Source: SG8-40 sp963792855 | GTDB lineage: Bacteria; Pseudomonadota; Gammaproteobacteria; Burkholderiales; Eutrophovitaceae | Direction: 5' to 3' | Assembly (NCBI GenBank): GCA_963792855.1 | Contig: CAWBXZ010000013.1 | Coordinates: 124,001 to 188,000 of the forward strand | DNA: 64,000 bases | Shown: piece by piece, positions 44,130-53,451 of the stretch | Position numbering within the stretch: the stretch's first letter is position 1 | How the letters are laid out: the number at the start of each line of letters is the position of its first letter | The notes under the pieces: model-generated | What the model was told of the DNA's origin: nothing | Database searches by the model: none | What the model saw: only the letters and a program-made list of their open reading frames with translations | Made by a program: the position numbers and the translations under genes

Positions 44130-45208
44130 TGAACAAGGTGATCCAACAACACGTTCCTGGCGCGATGCGCCTGAAGAGAATTGTCGTCTTCGCATGTTTT
44201 CTGATGTCGGCCCAAATCGCATGGGCTGAGGAGGCACCGGAGACCATGGACCATTCGGAGCACACCATGGACGCCGGCGAGATGGACCACTCGGAGCACA
44301 CCATGGACACCGGCGAGATGGACCACTCGGAGCACACCATGGACGCCGGGGAGACGGACCACTCGGAGCACACCATGGATGCTGCCGAGATGGATCATTC
44401 GGGGCATGCGGATCACGCCGCAACAACCGCGCAGGAGGATACGACCGGGGGCGTGGACGGGCTGCGTGACCCGCACGCGTACGCTGAAGGCGAGGATTTT
44501 GGTCCGCTAGGCCAGATGCATCTCGCTGACGAACACAATTTCGGCGCAATTCTGGTTCATCGTCTCGAAGCGGTAAAGACAGATGACAACAGCTGGCTCG
44601 CCTTCGAGGGACAGGGGTGGTACGGGCGTACGTACGATCGCGCCAATCTCAAACTTGAAGGCGAAGTGGATTCAGGTGAAATCCACGAACTGCGTACCGA
44701 ATTGCTCTGGAGTCACGCAATCGCTCCATTCTGGGATTCACAACTCGGCGCGCGCTACGACAGCGGTGAAGATCCCGATCGCACCTGGGCTGCCATCGGC
44801 ATCCAGGGACTGGCACCCTACTGGTTCCACGTCGACGCCACGTTCTATGTCGGCGAACACGGCGACACCGCAGCAAGGTTCGCGGCGGAGTACGACATGT
44901 TGTTTACGCAGCGGCTGATTTTGCAGCCCAAAGTCGAAGCGAACCTCTACGGCCAGAATGACGAAGTCCGGGAAACGGGAAGCGGACTGTCAGACCTTAG
45001 CGTCGGACTGCGCCTGCGCTACGAATTCACCAGACAGTTTGCACCTTACGTTGGCGTTGAATGGGCTGGGCTCTATGGCGGCACGGCCGATTATGCTCGC
45101 CAGAACAATTCGCCGACAGACGAAACGAGCTGGGTAGCTCGGCGTGCATATGTGGTTCTGAGCCGGCTGCCACCGAAGAATCTATTGAAAATCGAACTGA
45201 CCAGTTGA
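44129..45208 (+). pseudogene. copB: outer-membrane copper resistance protein CopB (C-terminal frameshift)
   Basis: CopB is an outer-membrane beta-barrel protein with a Met/His-rich periplasmic N-terminal part. Signal peptide (VVFACFLMSAQIAWAEE), five 12-residue repeats MDHSEHTMDAGE, then the CopB barrel (DPHAYAEGEDFGPLGQMHLA; WYGRTYDRANLKLEGEVDSG). As written it ends at 45208 with a non-family tail (ARRAYVVLSRLPPKNLLK). Skipping C 45140 changes the end to SWVAGVHMWF and a stop at 45159-45161 (343 aa). That restores the aromatic C-terminal residue needed for barrel insertion. ATG 44129 overlaps the copA stop. Confidence 0.9.
44246..44425 (+). repeat. five 36-base tandem repeats in copB
   Basis: Units begin at 44246, 44282, 44318, 44354 and 44390, each encoding MDHSEHTMDAGE or a close variant (the last is degenerate). 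They form a Met/His/Glu-rich segment likely to bind copper. Tandem repeats of this type can change copy number by slippage. Confidence 0.9.
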
Positions 45209-45385
45209 AGAGCTCGGGGAAAGCTACACCGGATGGATTCCGGCATTGAACCGTAGGTCGGTCATAACCGCATAGAAGCGCAGTGCCTTTGTCGATACGC
45301 GGCCAGTTGGGAAATAACAACCCGTTAACCGGTAGGGCAGAAATACGCCATGGCAATTCAGGGAGAAGCGCTGTCTCCCGGCCAC

Positions 45386-45424
45386 ACTCCGTACCGGGCA
45401 GCGTGCTTGCTGGCAACACGGAGT
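45386..45424 (+). repeat. stem-loop in the leader of the Met-rich protein gene
   Basis: ACTCCGT (45386-45392) pairs with ACGGAGT (45418-45424) around a 25-base loop that contains a smaller CAGC/GCTG hairpin. It ends about 28 bases before the gene start, just ahead of a strong TAGGAGG ribosome site. Confidence 0.45.
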
Positions 45425-45452
45425 ATGCAGTTCTATTTAGGAGGAAATCGAC

Positions 45453-45881
45453 ATGAAAGCATTCTTGACGGCAACGACGTTCATTGCAGCGGTTCTCGCA
45501 ACGCCTGCTCTCGCCGATCATCACATGAGCAATCAGATGCAGGAATGGGATGAGCAGAAAATGCATATGCATAACCAGCAAATGGAGTCGCATCTCGAGG
45601 AAATGCAAATGCTGATGGACAAGATGCATGAGACCAACGATCCCGCCGAACGGCGGCGTCTGTACAACGAGCATCAACAACAAATGCAGGAGTTCATGAG
45701 CACGATGCAAAGTTCCCGTGGCGACATGATGATGGGGATGATGGGCGGCGGCCCCAAACAGGGTGGTTCGATGCCGGAGGGTGAGAAGCGGCGCCACTAC
45801 ATGATCGAGAAACGTCTCGACATGATGGACAACGCGATGGAAATGATGATGCAACGTGACAATATGATGATGAATCACTGA
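45453..45881 (+). CDS. Met/His-rich small periplasmic protein of the copper locus
   Basis: 142 aa: signal peptide (TTFIAAVLATPALA), then helices very rich in Met, His, Gln and Glu (MHMHNQQMESHLEEMQMLMD; DPAERRRLYNEHQQQMQEFM) and a Met-dense tail (MMMGMMGGG; MEMMMQRDNMMM). It resembles small periplasmic proteins next to cop genes that are thought to bind Cu(I) or Ag(I). ATG 45453 has a near-ideal AGGAGG. A shared helix motif links it to the small protein at 17030-17341. Confidence 0.8.
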   Translation: MKAFLTATTFIAAVLATPALADHHMSNQMQEWDEQKMHMHNQQMESHLEEMQMLMDKMHETNDPAERRRLYNEHQQQMQEFMSTMQSSRGDMMMGMMGGGPKQGGSMPEGEKRRHYMIEKRLDMMDNAMEMMMQRDNMMMNH

Positions 45882-45891
45882 TTCGTAATTC

Positions 45892-45940
45892 AATCATTCG
45901 GTCGCGGCATATCCACACCCGGTGCTGCGATCGAATGATT
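45892..45940 (+). repeat. 17-bp RNA stem after the Met-rich gene
   Basis: 45892-45908 pairs with 45924-45940 across 17 positions, including two G-U pairs in RNA, with a 15-base loop. No U-tract follows. It starts 11 bases past the stop codon, so it could stabilise or attenuate the transcript before the ATPase gene. Confidence 0.6.
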
Positions 45941-46170
45941 ACCGTTGAGGAAAAATGGCATGAGGGCGCTCCGCTGCCGCCCGAGACCTGCCCCCATGTT
46001 TTTTGTGGTGACGCCCAGTATCCTCTGGGTGCGTTCAGCGTACGTTGTGATGCGAATCGGTCTTCCGGACCACTGATGCCGATCGCCCCGCTTGCGGTGA
46101 TCACACCGCCGCCGCCTAAGAAGGCAGGAATGCGGCCTCGTTCCTCAGGTTTTCGACAGGAGGCACCTGC

Positions 46171-48441
46171 ATGACAACTGACGCCAGATCGAGTGATCGT
46201 GAGTTCGCGTGCCCCATGCATCCGGAGGTGCGCCAGGACAGCCCGGGCATATGTTTCAAGTGCGGGATGGCTCTGGAGGCGACAACACCCACCGCGATCC
46301 CGGCCGTTCAATATACCTGCCCGATGCATCCGCAAATCGTTCGTGACGCGCCGGGCGATTGTCCGATCTGCGGTATGGCGCTCGAACCCGTTACCGCAAC
46401 GAGTGACGTTCCTGAAAACGCCGAATTGGCCGACATGACCCGCCGTTTCCGGGTCAGCACGCTATTGGCCCTGCCGGTCCTCTTGTTGGCGATGGGTGCC
46501 GGGTTCGTTCCCGGCCTCGTGCCCGGCCTGTTTTCGGAGAAAGTGTCGCATTGGCTCCAGTTCATGCTGGCGACGCCGGCGGTGCTTTGGGGTGGCTGGC
46601 CGTTCTTCGTACGAGGCTGGCAATCTCTGATCAATCGCCACCTCAACATGTTTACGCTGATCGCTCTGGGGGTAGGTGTTGCCTGGCTATACAGCACCGT
46701 CGCACTGCTGATGCCAGAACTCTTTCCCCCGTCGTTGCGGGGTGAGAGTGGCTTGGTAGCAGTCTATTTCGAGGCTGCTGCCGTGATAACGGCGCTGGTT
46801 CTGCTTGGTCAGGTTATGGAACTGCGCGCTCGCAGCCGTACCAGTGCCGCGATCAGGATGCTGCTGGGACTCGCTCCGCGCACCGCACGCCGTATTCGAA
46901 GTGACGGCGGGGACGACGACGTGCCACTCGATCAAGTCCACCCCGGTGACATTTTGCGCGTTCGTCCCGGGGAAAAGATACCGGTCGACGGCGTCGTAAC
47001 CGACGGTCACAGTTCCGTAGACGAATCGATGGTAACTGGCGAACCGATCCCGGTTGAAAAGCGCACCGGCGAACGCGTCATCGGCGCAACGGTCAACGGA
47101 ACCGGAAGCTTGCTGATGCGAGCTGAGCGTGTTGGCGCCGGGACGCTATTGGCGCAAATCGTCCAGATGGTTTCCGAAGCACAGCGCAGCCGTGCTCCCA
47201 TTCAGCGCCTGGCCGATGTCGTGTCGGGCTGGTTCGTGCCGATCGTCGTGGTAACTGCGGTAGCCACCTTCCTGGTCTGGTCGATCGTCGGTCCCGAACC
47301 GCGCCTGGCACATGCGCTGGTAAATGCTGTTGCTGTTTTGATCATCGCGTGTCCCTGTGCACTGGGGCTCGCAACGCCGATGTCAATCATGGTCGGTACG
47401 GGGAGAGGCGCAATCAGTGGTGTCCTGATAAAAAATGCCGAGGCTCTGGAGGTCATGGAGAAAGTCGACACCCTTGTCACCGACAAAACAGGGACATTGA
47501 CCGTCGGCAAACCAGAGCTCATTTCCGTGGTGACAAGCGGCGACCTCAGCGAGGATCACGTTCTCCGGCTCGGTGCAAGCCTCGAACGTGCCAGTGAACA
47601 TCCATTGGCAGCAGCAATCGTCAACGGTGCACGGGAAAGAAATCTCGATCTCGCCGAGGTCGACGAATTTGATTCGCGCACCGGAAAGGGCGTAAGCGGG
47701 CGAATCGAAGGTCGCAGCGTAGCGATCGGTAACAACCGGCTGATGGAGGAATTGGGCATTGATTTCGCTGTGTTTTCAGAGCGGGCAGAAAGAATGCGCG
47801 CCGACGCACAGACGGTGATGTTTGTCGCCGTCGATGGCAACGCTGCCGGCTTGATCAGTGTTGCCGACCCGATCAAGGATACATCAGCCGAAGCAGTCCG
47901 GCTTTTACATGCGCAGGGCCTGCGCATCGTGATGCTCACCGGCGACAATCAAGCCACCGCCAAAGCAGTGGCAAATAAACTCGGCATTGACGATGTCATC
48001 GCCGGCGTGCTGCCGGAACGAAAAACCGAACTGATCAAACAATATCAGGCGGAAGGTCGGATCGTCGCCATGGCAGGTGACGGAATTAACGACGCACCGG
48101 CGCTGGCGCAGGCTCACGTCGGCATCGCCATGGGCACAGGCACCGACGTCGCAATGGAAAGCGCGGGGATCACATTGATAAAAGGCGACCTTCTCGGAAT
48201 TGTACGCGCCCGAAAACTCAGTCAGGCCACCTTGCGAAACATTCGCCAGAACCTGTTCTTCGCATTTGTTTATAACTCGCTGGGCGTCCCCATAGCCGCC
48301 GGAGCGTTATACCCGTTTTTCGGCTTGTTGCTATCACCGATGATCGCCGCCGCTGCAATGAGTCTCAGTTCCTTGTCGGTGATTACAAACGCGCTCAGAT
48401 TACGTCACTTGCGGTTCCCGGGTCCTGAGAGGAAGCAATAG
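46171..48441 (+). CDS. copper-translocating P1B-type ATPase with two N-terminal metal-binding motifs
   Basis: 756 aa. Instead of ferredoxin-like CxxC domains it has two short heavy-metal-binding units (CPMHPEV...CFKCGMAL and CPMHPQI...CPICGMALEP). Then come the P1B ATPase core: CPC motif (IIACPCALGLATPMSIM), phosphorylation site (VTDKTGTLTVGKP), SEHPLAAAIV and GDGINDAPALAQAHVG. It exports Cu(I) or Ag(I) from the cytoplasm. ATG 46171 follows AGGAGG. It lies 289 bases after the Met-rich gene. Confidence 0.94.
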   Translation: MTTDARSSDREFACPMHPEVRQDSPGICFKCGMALEATTPTAIPAVQYTCPMHPQIVRDAPGDCPICGMALEPVTATSDVPENAELADMTRRFRVSTLLALPVLLLAMGAGFVPGLVPGLFSEKVSHWLQFMLATPAVLWGGWPFFVRGWQSLINRHLNMFTLIALGVGVAWLYSTVALLMPELFPPSLRGESGLVAVYFEAAAVITALVLLGQVMELRARSRTSAAIRMLLGLAPRTARRIRSDGGDDDVPLDQVHPGDILRVRPGEKIPVDGVVTDGHSSVDESMVTGEPIPVEKRTGERVIGATVNGTGSLLMRAERVGAGTLLAQIVQMVSEAQRSRAPIQRLADVVSGWFVPIVVVTAVATFLVWSIVGPEPRLAHALVNAVAVLIIACPCALGLATPMSIMVGTGRGAISGVLIKNAEALEVMEKVDTLVTDKTGTLTVGKPELISVVTSGDLSEDHVLRLGASLERASEHPLAAAIVNGARERNLDLAEVDEFDSRTGKGVSGRIEGRSVAIGNNRLMEELGIDFAVFSERAERMRADAQTVMFVAVDGNAAGLISVADPIKDTSAEAVRLLHAQGLRIVMLTGDNQATAKAVANKLGIDDVIAGVLPERKTELIKQYQAEGRIVAMAGDGINDAPALAQAHVGIAMGTGTDVAMESAGITLIKGDLLGIVRARKLSQATLRNIRQNLFFAFVYNSLGVPIAAGALYPFFGLLLSPMIAAAAMSLSSLSVITNALRLRHLRFPGPERKQ

Positions 48442-48457
48442 ACCACTTTCTGCCACG

Positions 48458-49111
48458 TCACGACGAGGCAAGCCCGTGCTCGATCGCGTAAACCGCAGCC
48501 TGCACCCTGCTGGAAAGGTTGAGTTTGCGCAGAATATGCTGAACATGAATCTTCACCGTGCTCTCGGCCAGGTCAAGTGCGCGTGCAATTTCCTTATTGC
48601 TGGCGCCTTTGGCAACATAACCGAGAATTTCGTGCTCGCGCGGACTGAGCGTTTCCTTGTCCGTAGCCGGGTCGTTCCCCGCACCGGTCGCGCGCAGCCC
48701 TTTCACCAGTTTGGTTGTCATTTCGGCTGAAACCACCGAATCCCCGGCGACAGCCCTGCGTATGGAATCGAGCAGCGTTTCGGTTTCGATGTTCTTCAGC
48801 AGATAACCACTTGCACCCGCGCGGAGCGTATCGACGAGGTCATCTGCCGCCTCCGAAACAGTCAACATGACGACGCGCGTGTCAGGCGACTGTTCAAGAA
48901 ACAGTTTGACCGCATCCTTGCCGGAAACCCCCGGCATGTGCAAATCGAGAAGCACGACATCGGGCTTGAGCTCGCGTGCCCGCTTCACGCCCTCCAGGCT
49001 GTCTGCCGATTCACCGACGACTTCGAACTCGTCATGGCGTTGCAGAAGGGCCTTGACGCCGCTGCGAAACAGAGTGTGGTCATCGACAAGCAACACCCGA
49101 ATCGGATTCAT
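48458..49111 (-). CDS. narL: nitrate/nitrite response regulator NarL
   Basis: 217 aa. The receiver domain begins IRVLLVDDHTLFRSGVKALL with the phospho-acceptor in VVLLDLHMPGVSG, and the LuxR-type helix-turn-helix has LSPREHEILGYVAKGASNKE and ESTVKIHVQHILRKLN, close to E. coli NarL. It overlaps narX by four bases and probably controls nar genes, although clear NarL sites are not visible upstream of narK1. Confidence 0.92.
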   Translation of the reverse strand: MNPIRVLLVDDHTLFRSGVKALLQRHDEFEVVGESADSLEGVKRARELKPDVVLLDLHMPGVSGKDAVKLFLEQSPDTRVVMLTVSEAADDLVDTLRAGASGYLLKNIETETLLDSIRRAVAGDSVVSAEMTTKLVKGLRATGAGNDPATDKETLSPREHEILGYVAKGASNKEIARALDLAESTVKIHVQHILRKLNLSSRVQAAVYAIEHGLASS

Positions 49112-51042
49112 GCGGCCGCCTCCTGAACAATCGGCAAGCTCAGGGTCACCTGCGTGCCGGACTCGGGGAGCGACCTGATTTCTACACGCCCGCCGATCCG
49201 CTGCGCACGCTCCCGCATGATGGCCAGGCCAACGTGTCCTTCATCGACACCCGGAACGGCTCCCGCGAATCCGCGGCCATCGTCGGTGACGCGAAACACA
49301 TACACCTGCCCTTTTTCCAGCTCGACCCTGACATGACGTGCGTTGGAATGCTTGCGCACGTTGGAAAGGCATTCCTGCACGATATGCAGAACCTGAATCT
49401 GCGTTTCCGGCGAGAGAGGCACGCCGGTACCACTTTGCCGAAACTCGGTTGCAATCCCGGTATCCGCCTCAAACCGCGCCAGCAATGTCGTCACGACAGT
49501 TTCCACATCCGATTCGCCAAACCGTGTGCGAAAATGAACCAGCAGTTCGCGCACGTCGTCGTAGCTTTCCTGTATTCCTTCGCGAATTTCCTGCAAACCG
49601 CTGAGGGCCTCTTCAAGGTTCTTGCGGTCGAGTGCATCCCTCAGCATCTGCGCCTGCAAATTGAGAAACGCCAGGGACTGGGCGATGCTGTCATGCAACT
49701 CCTGTGCGAGCAAGTTTCGCTCTTCCGACACGGCCATTTCCTTCTCCCGGGCGACAAGGCGCTGGTTCTCGATTGCCACACCGAGATGCTGCCCGAGGGA
49801 TTCCAGCATGTGCCGTTCGCGCTCTGTAATCTCCTGTGCAGCCTTGAAGTACAAGTTGAACACCCCGACGATCTGATCCTTGAAACGGATAGGGAAAACC
49901 GTAACAGTTCTGAAGCCTTCGCGCCGGCAACGGAAGTTCACATCCTGTATATCCGGCCCGGTAAACTTCTTGACCACAGCATCGCCGCTCTCCGCGACCT
50001 CCCCGCAAAGGCATTCGCCGCGGTCCAGACAAGCTTCATCCTTGACCCACGGTCCGGACAAATTCTGCACGACATACAAATGTACCTGTCCGCTGTCTTG
50101 CTCAACCAGGCGTACCGCACCGCCATCAGCCCGAAGCGTATCGACCAGCCTTTTGAGAAACGCCCGGCACATCTCCTCAAGCGTACCGGGCCGGTTCAGC
50201 AATGCTGCTACTTCATAAAGTGTCGACAGCTCCTCATTTTGCAGCTCCAGTGACCGCGTCTTTTCACGGACCTTGTTCTCCAGATTCCGGTATAAATCGC
50301 TCAGGTGTGTCGCCATGCGGTTAAAACCACCAGCAAGGGAACCGAACTCATCACGACTTTCGATCGGAAGACGAATGTCGAAATCACCCTCTTCCATACG
50401 TCGCATACCTTCGTCAAGGCGGCTGACCGGCCGCACGACCAGAAGGAACATCAGGTAAATCAGTGTCACCGTGCCTGCGACCGACAGTACGATCAATCCC
50501 ATCTGAACCGAACGCAACAGGGTTGTCGTCTGCGAAATGTCACGTTCTATCGAATAGACGAGCCGGTCGATCTGCGCAACAAAATGCTCGGTTTCCTCGC
50601 GATAGGCAATCAGCTTGACGGCATCGACGGGGACAAGCGGATTCGTCGTCAGCGATTCGATGGATGGCTTGATGGAAGCGTTCCACGTTTGTTCAAGCTC
50701 GGCAAACTGTTCACGAATTTCAGGTTCATTGGGCAAGAACAGCGGACGGCTGGGGTCGCCCGTCCTGAGTTCGGCGAGCACGCGCTCGAACTCTTGCGCT
50801 TCGCGGGCCGCGGCCTGAAGGAGACGGTCGCGCTCGGTGCCTGGCAGTCCGGCCTGCGACAGCAGATTTGAAATGCGGTAAGCCCGCATACGCTCGCTGC
50901 CCGCCTGGTTCACCGCGGCCGCACCGCCTTCGAGATCCCATGACATCAACAACGTCACACCGATGGCGACCAAAGCGACGAGCAGGAAGACCACGAGGAT
51001 CTCAACCAGTTTCGTACTGAGCCGCTGGCGGGGAATTTCCAT
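49108..51042 (-). CDS. narX: nitrate/nitrite sensor histidine kinase NarX
   Basis: 644 aa. TM1 (LVEILVVFLLVALVAIGVTL) is followed by a P-box-like segment NQAGSERMRAYRIS (residues 45-58), the nitrate-binding signature of NarX. Then a periplasmic helical domain, TM2, HAMP (VSRLDEGMRRMEEGDFDIRL), a GAF domain with several cysteines (CLDRGECLCG), HisKA_3 (LLAQELHDSIAQSLAFLN) and HATPase (DDGRGFAG). It is the first gene of a narXL operon, about 10 kb from narGHJI. Confidence 0.92.
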   Translation of the reverse strand: MEIPRQRLSTKLVEILVVFLLVALVAIGVTLLMSWDLEGGAAAVNQAGSERMRAYRISNLLSQAGLPGTERDRLLQAAAREAQEFERVLAELRTGDPSRPLFLPNEPEIREQFAELEQTWNASIKPSIESLTTNPLVPVDAVKLIAYREETEHFVAQIDRLVYSIERDISQTTTLLRSVQMGLIVLSVAGTVTLIYLMFLLVVRPVSRLDEGMRRMEEGDFDIRLPIESRDEFGSLAGGFNRMATHLSDLYRNLENKVREKTRSLELQNEELSTLYEVAALLNRPGTLEEMCRAFLKRLVDTLRADGGAVRLVEQDSGQVHLYVVQNLSGPWVKDEACLDRGECLCGEVAESGDAVVKKFTGPDIQDVNFRCRREGFRTVTVFPIRFKDQIVGVFNLYFKAAQEITERERHMLESLGQHLGVAIENQRLVAREKEMAVSEERNLLAQELHDSIAQSLAFLNLQAQMLRDALDRKNLEEALSGLQEIREGIQESYDDVRELLVHFRTRFGESDVETVVTTLLARFEADTGIATEFRQSGTGVPLSPETQIQVLHIVQECLSNVRKHSNARHVRVELEKGQVYVFRVTDDGRGFAGAVPGVDEGHVGLAIMRERAQRIGGRVEIRSLPESGTQVTLSLPIVQEAAA

Positions 51043-51295
51043 GCCTTGATCCGGAAGAAGCTTTCTTGATTGCCTGAACAGTTACGCTGACCGCTGCCGG
51101 AGATACCTTGCCATGCCGGCGTCGATCGCCCTATACGTCTTTCGGACTATACACCCCTGTTGACGGCACCCAGCTGGCCTACCTCGGATAACCCTTCCCG
51201 ACTGCGCGCTTTCCCCCTCCGCACAATAGCGTTCGATGCTGCTGGGTTACACACTCTTTGTTACCGAACACACTACATAACCGGGGAGTAAGGTC

Positions 51296-52531
51296 ATGCG
51301 CATCGTGATCATCCGGCTGCTACTCGCAGCGCTTTCTGTCGTTTATATGGCAACGGGACACGCAGAGGAAGCCACGTCGCTCACCGAGGCGATTTCATCG
51401 GGAAAACCCATACTCAACCTGCGTCCCCGCTACGAGTTTGTCGATCAGGCCAATTTCGCCGAAGATGCGGAGGCTTTGACCATGCGTACGCTCCTTGGCT
51501 GGCAGACCGGCTCCTGGTATGGATTGTCAGGCAAGGCGGAGCTGATTAACGTCAGCCGGGGAATCAACGATTACAACGACACGTTGAACGGAAAGACGCA
51601 GTACCCGGTCATTGCCGATCCTGACGACAATGACATCAACCAGTTGTATCTGGATTACAGGGGACTCAATAACACGTTGATTCGCGGCGGGCGCCAGGCC
51701 ATCAATCTGGACAACGTGCGCTTTGTCGGCGACGTCGGTTTCCGCCAGGTCATGCAGGTGTTCGACGCAGCGATTCTGGAGAACAAGAGTCTGCACAACA
51801 CCAGTCTCTACGCCGGTTACCTCGGTCGCGTCAAGACCGTCACCACCCGCGATTTCGACACCGATACGATACTGTTGAACGGGCGTTATGCGTTCACGCC
51901 CGGTGACACACTGGTCGCTTACGGTTACTTCCAGGACCAGTCCAACGCCATTAGCCCGGGCGGGTTCTCGGGCCCTGCTCCGTCGGATACGTCCAACCAG
52001 ATCGTCGGCGTCCGGGCCGATGGCGCGCATCCGATGGGTGATGCATGGAAGTTACTCTACACGGCCGAGTTCGCCAGCCAAACCGATTACGCCGGCGGCG
52101 ACTCACGAATTGACGCAACATACCTGCGCGTCGGCGCCGGTGCCCAATGGTCCGGATACATGCTGCGGCTCGATTATGAAGAACTGGGCAGCAACGATGG
52201 CCAGTTCGGGTTTCAGACACCGCTAGGGACCAACCACCTGTTTCAGGGCTGGGCAGACCAGTTCCTGACGACACCGCGCCAGGGCATCCAGGATACGTAC
52301 ATTACCGGCAGCGCCAAGATCGCCAAGGCGACGCTTCAGGGCGCGTACCATCTTTTCGAAGCCGATTTTGGTGGACTGGATTTCGGCAAGGAACTTGACC
52401 TTGGCCTGTCCTATCCGCTGATGGAGAAACTCGTGGGCAAGATCGAGTACGCGGATTACCAGGCAGGTGATGCAGGCAGCGGAAAGGTTGACGCGACCAA
52501 GTTCTGGCTAACGCTGATCTTCAACTACTAG
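51296..52531 (+). CDS. outer-membrane porin-like beta-barrel protein (alginate-export-type)
   Basis: 411 aa with a signal peptide (VIIRLLLAALSVVYMATGHA) and many short alternating strands with Gly and aromatic residues (LRPRYEFVDQANFAEDAEAL; LDYRGLNNTLIRGGRQAINL), ending in an aromatic residue (FWLTLIFNY). This is a 16-18-stranded barrel type. It is divergent from narX, so it may be a nitrate-linked porin. The substrate is not evident from sequence. Confidence 0.8.
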   Translation: MRIVIIRLLLAALSVVYMATGHAEEATSLTEAISSGKPILNLRPRYEFVDQANFAEDAEALTMRTLLGWQTGSWYGLSGKAELINVSRGINDYNDTLNGKTQYPVIADPDDNDINQLYLDYRGLNNTLIRGGRQAINLDNVRFVGDVGFRQVMQVFDAAILENKSLHNTSLYAGYLGRVKTVTTRDFDTDTILLNGRYAFTPGDTLVAYGYFQDQSNAISPGGFSGPAPSDTSNQIVGVRADGAHPMGDAWKLLYTAEFASQTDYAGGDSRIDATYLRVGAGAQWSGYMLRLDYEELGSNDGQFGFQTPLGTNHLFQGWADQFLTTPRQGIQDTYITGSAKIAKATLQGAYHLFEADFGGLDFGKELDLGLSYPLMEKLVGKIEYADYQAGDAGSGKVDATKFWLTLIFNY

Positions 52532-52565
52532 CGGTCGCGGCAACCGCTATAAGCGGTCCAATCAG

Positions 52566-52594
52566 AAAAATGGGCCGGCTACAGCGGCCGGCCC
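52566..52594 (-). terminator. Rho-independent terminator of the GGDEF/EAL-CADD operon
   Basis: GGGCCGGC (52572-52579) and GCCGGCCC (52587-52594) form an eight-base stem with a seven-base loop. On the minus strand it is followed by five U (A at 52566-52570). The same stem may also end the convergent porin transcript, but there is no U-tract on that side. Confidence 0.75.
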
Positions 52595-52696
52595 GACTCC
52601 TCCCCTAACCCGTTACGTGCGTCATCGGCTGGACGCTATCGCGACCGATGTCTTCGCATCGCCAAGCCGGACGCTGCAACACCCCGCGCAGACGTT

Positions 52697-53416
52697 CTAC
52701 AGCTTGCTTGCGGTCGTAAGCGCAAGGTTCAGCAGTTCCAGGCTGCGTTTTGACGCATACATGACCTGTTTCTGACTGTGTTCGGTCGTGGCATAACGCT
52801 TCACGATCTCAAGTGCAAACTTGGGGTGCTCGTCGTCGTAATGTGCATGCTCGCGAATCCACTTGTAAGTCTTGGGGTTCATGTCGACACCTTCGACATC
52901 GCGGTACGCTTCGAACCCGGAGGCGACTTTCCTCGCCAGAGCACCGGCCGCACCTTCGACGGCGAAACTGGTTGCTGCGACAGCCTCGGCCAGAGTGCCC
53001 GTGCTGTTGATTCTCCATACCCAGTCCGTCAACGACTGAACGTCCCGCATCACCGTGGAATTGCCTTCGGCAAGATCGAGCATCTGCTGCCGCTCCAGAC
53101 CGAACCCCTCGCCCATCCAAAGCCAATGCTCGGAGTGCGCCTTTTCGATGCGAATGTTCTCGATCAGGAAGGTCCGCGAAAAATCGTCTTCGACCTTGAT
53201 CAAACCTTCAGCAAGAAACTTCGGAAAGTCGTGAATGAACGGGTAGAGTTGGAGAATCCAGCCTTGCATCTGTTCAATGCTGAGCTTGGTTGAGGCAACC
53301 GACTCGGCCCATTGCCCGTTAACGAGGCCATCCCAGTGCGGCGCCACAAACTCATACAACGAAGCAACCCACATCGGGTGAGAAGAAATTTTGCGTACTG
53401 CGGCGGTATCGATCAT
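52697..53416 (-). CDS. heme-oxygenase-like diiron protein (TenA/PqqC/CADD-like)
   Basis: 239 aa, all-helical in appearance, with metal-ligand-like motifs IRIEKAHSEHWLWMGEG and REHAHYDDEHPKFALEIV, resembling the E/H pattern of CADD-like heme-oxygenase-fold diiron enzymes. Relatives include TenA, PqqC and CADD (a self-sacrificing p-aminobenzoate synthase). The reaction here is unknown. ATG 53416 follows AGAGG. It is 35 bases after a GGDEF/EAL gene and followed by a terminator, so the two probably form a transcript. Confidence 0.7.
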   Translation of the reverse strand: MIDTAAVRKISSHPMWVASLYEFVAPHWDGLVNGQWAESVASTKLSIEQMQGWILQLYPFIHDFPKFLAEGLIKVEDDFSRTFLIENIRIEKAHSEHWLWMGEGFGLERQQMLDLAEGNSTVMRDVQSLTDWVWRINSTGTLAEAVAATSFAVEGAAGALARKVASGFEAYRDVEGVDMNPKTYKWIREHAHYDDEHPKFALEIVKRYATTEHSQKQVMYASKRSLELLNLALTTASKL

Positions 53417-53451
53417 TTTTTACCTCTGGATTTCAGTGAACAAGAAGACTG

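Noticed and set aside
44246..44425. Tandem repeats considered as a CRISPR or intergenic repeat array
   Set aside because: The units are directly adjacent without spacers and encode an in-frame Met/His segment of CopB.
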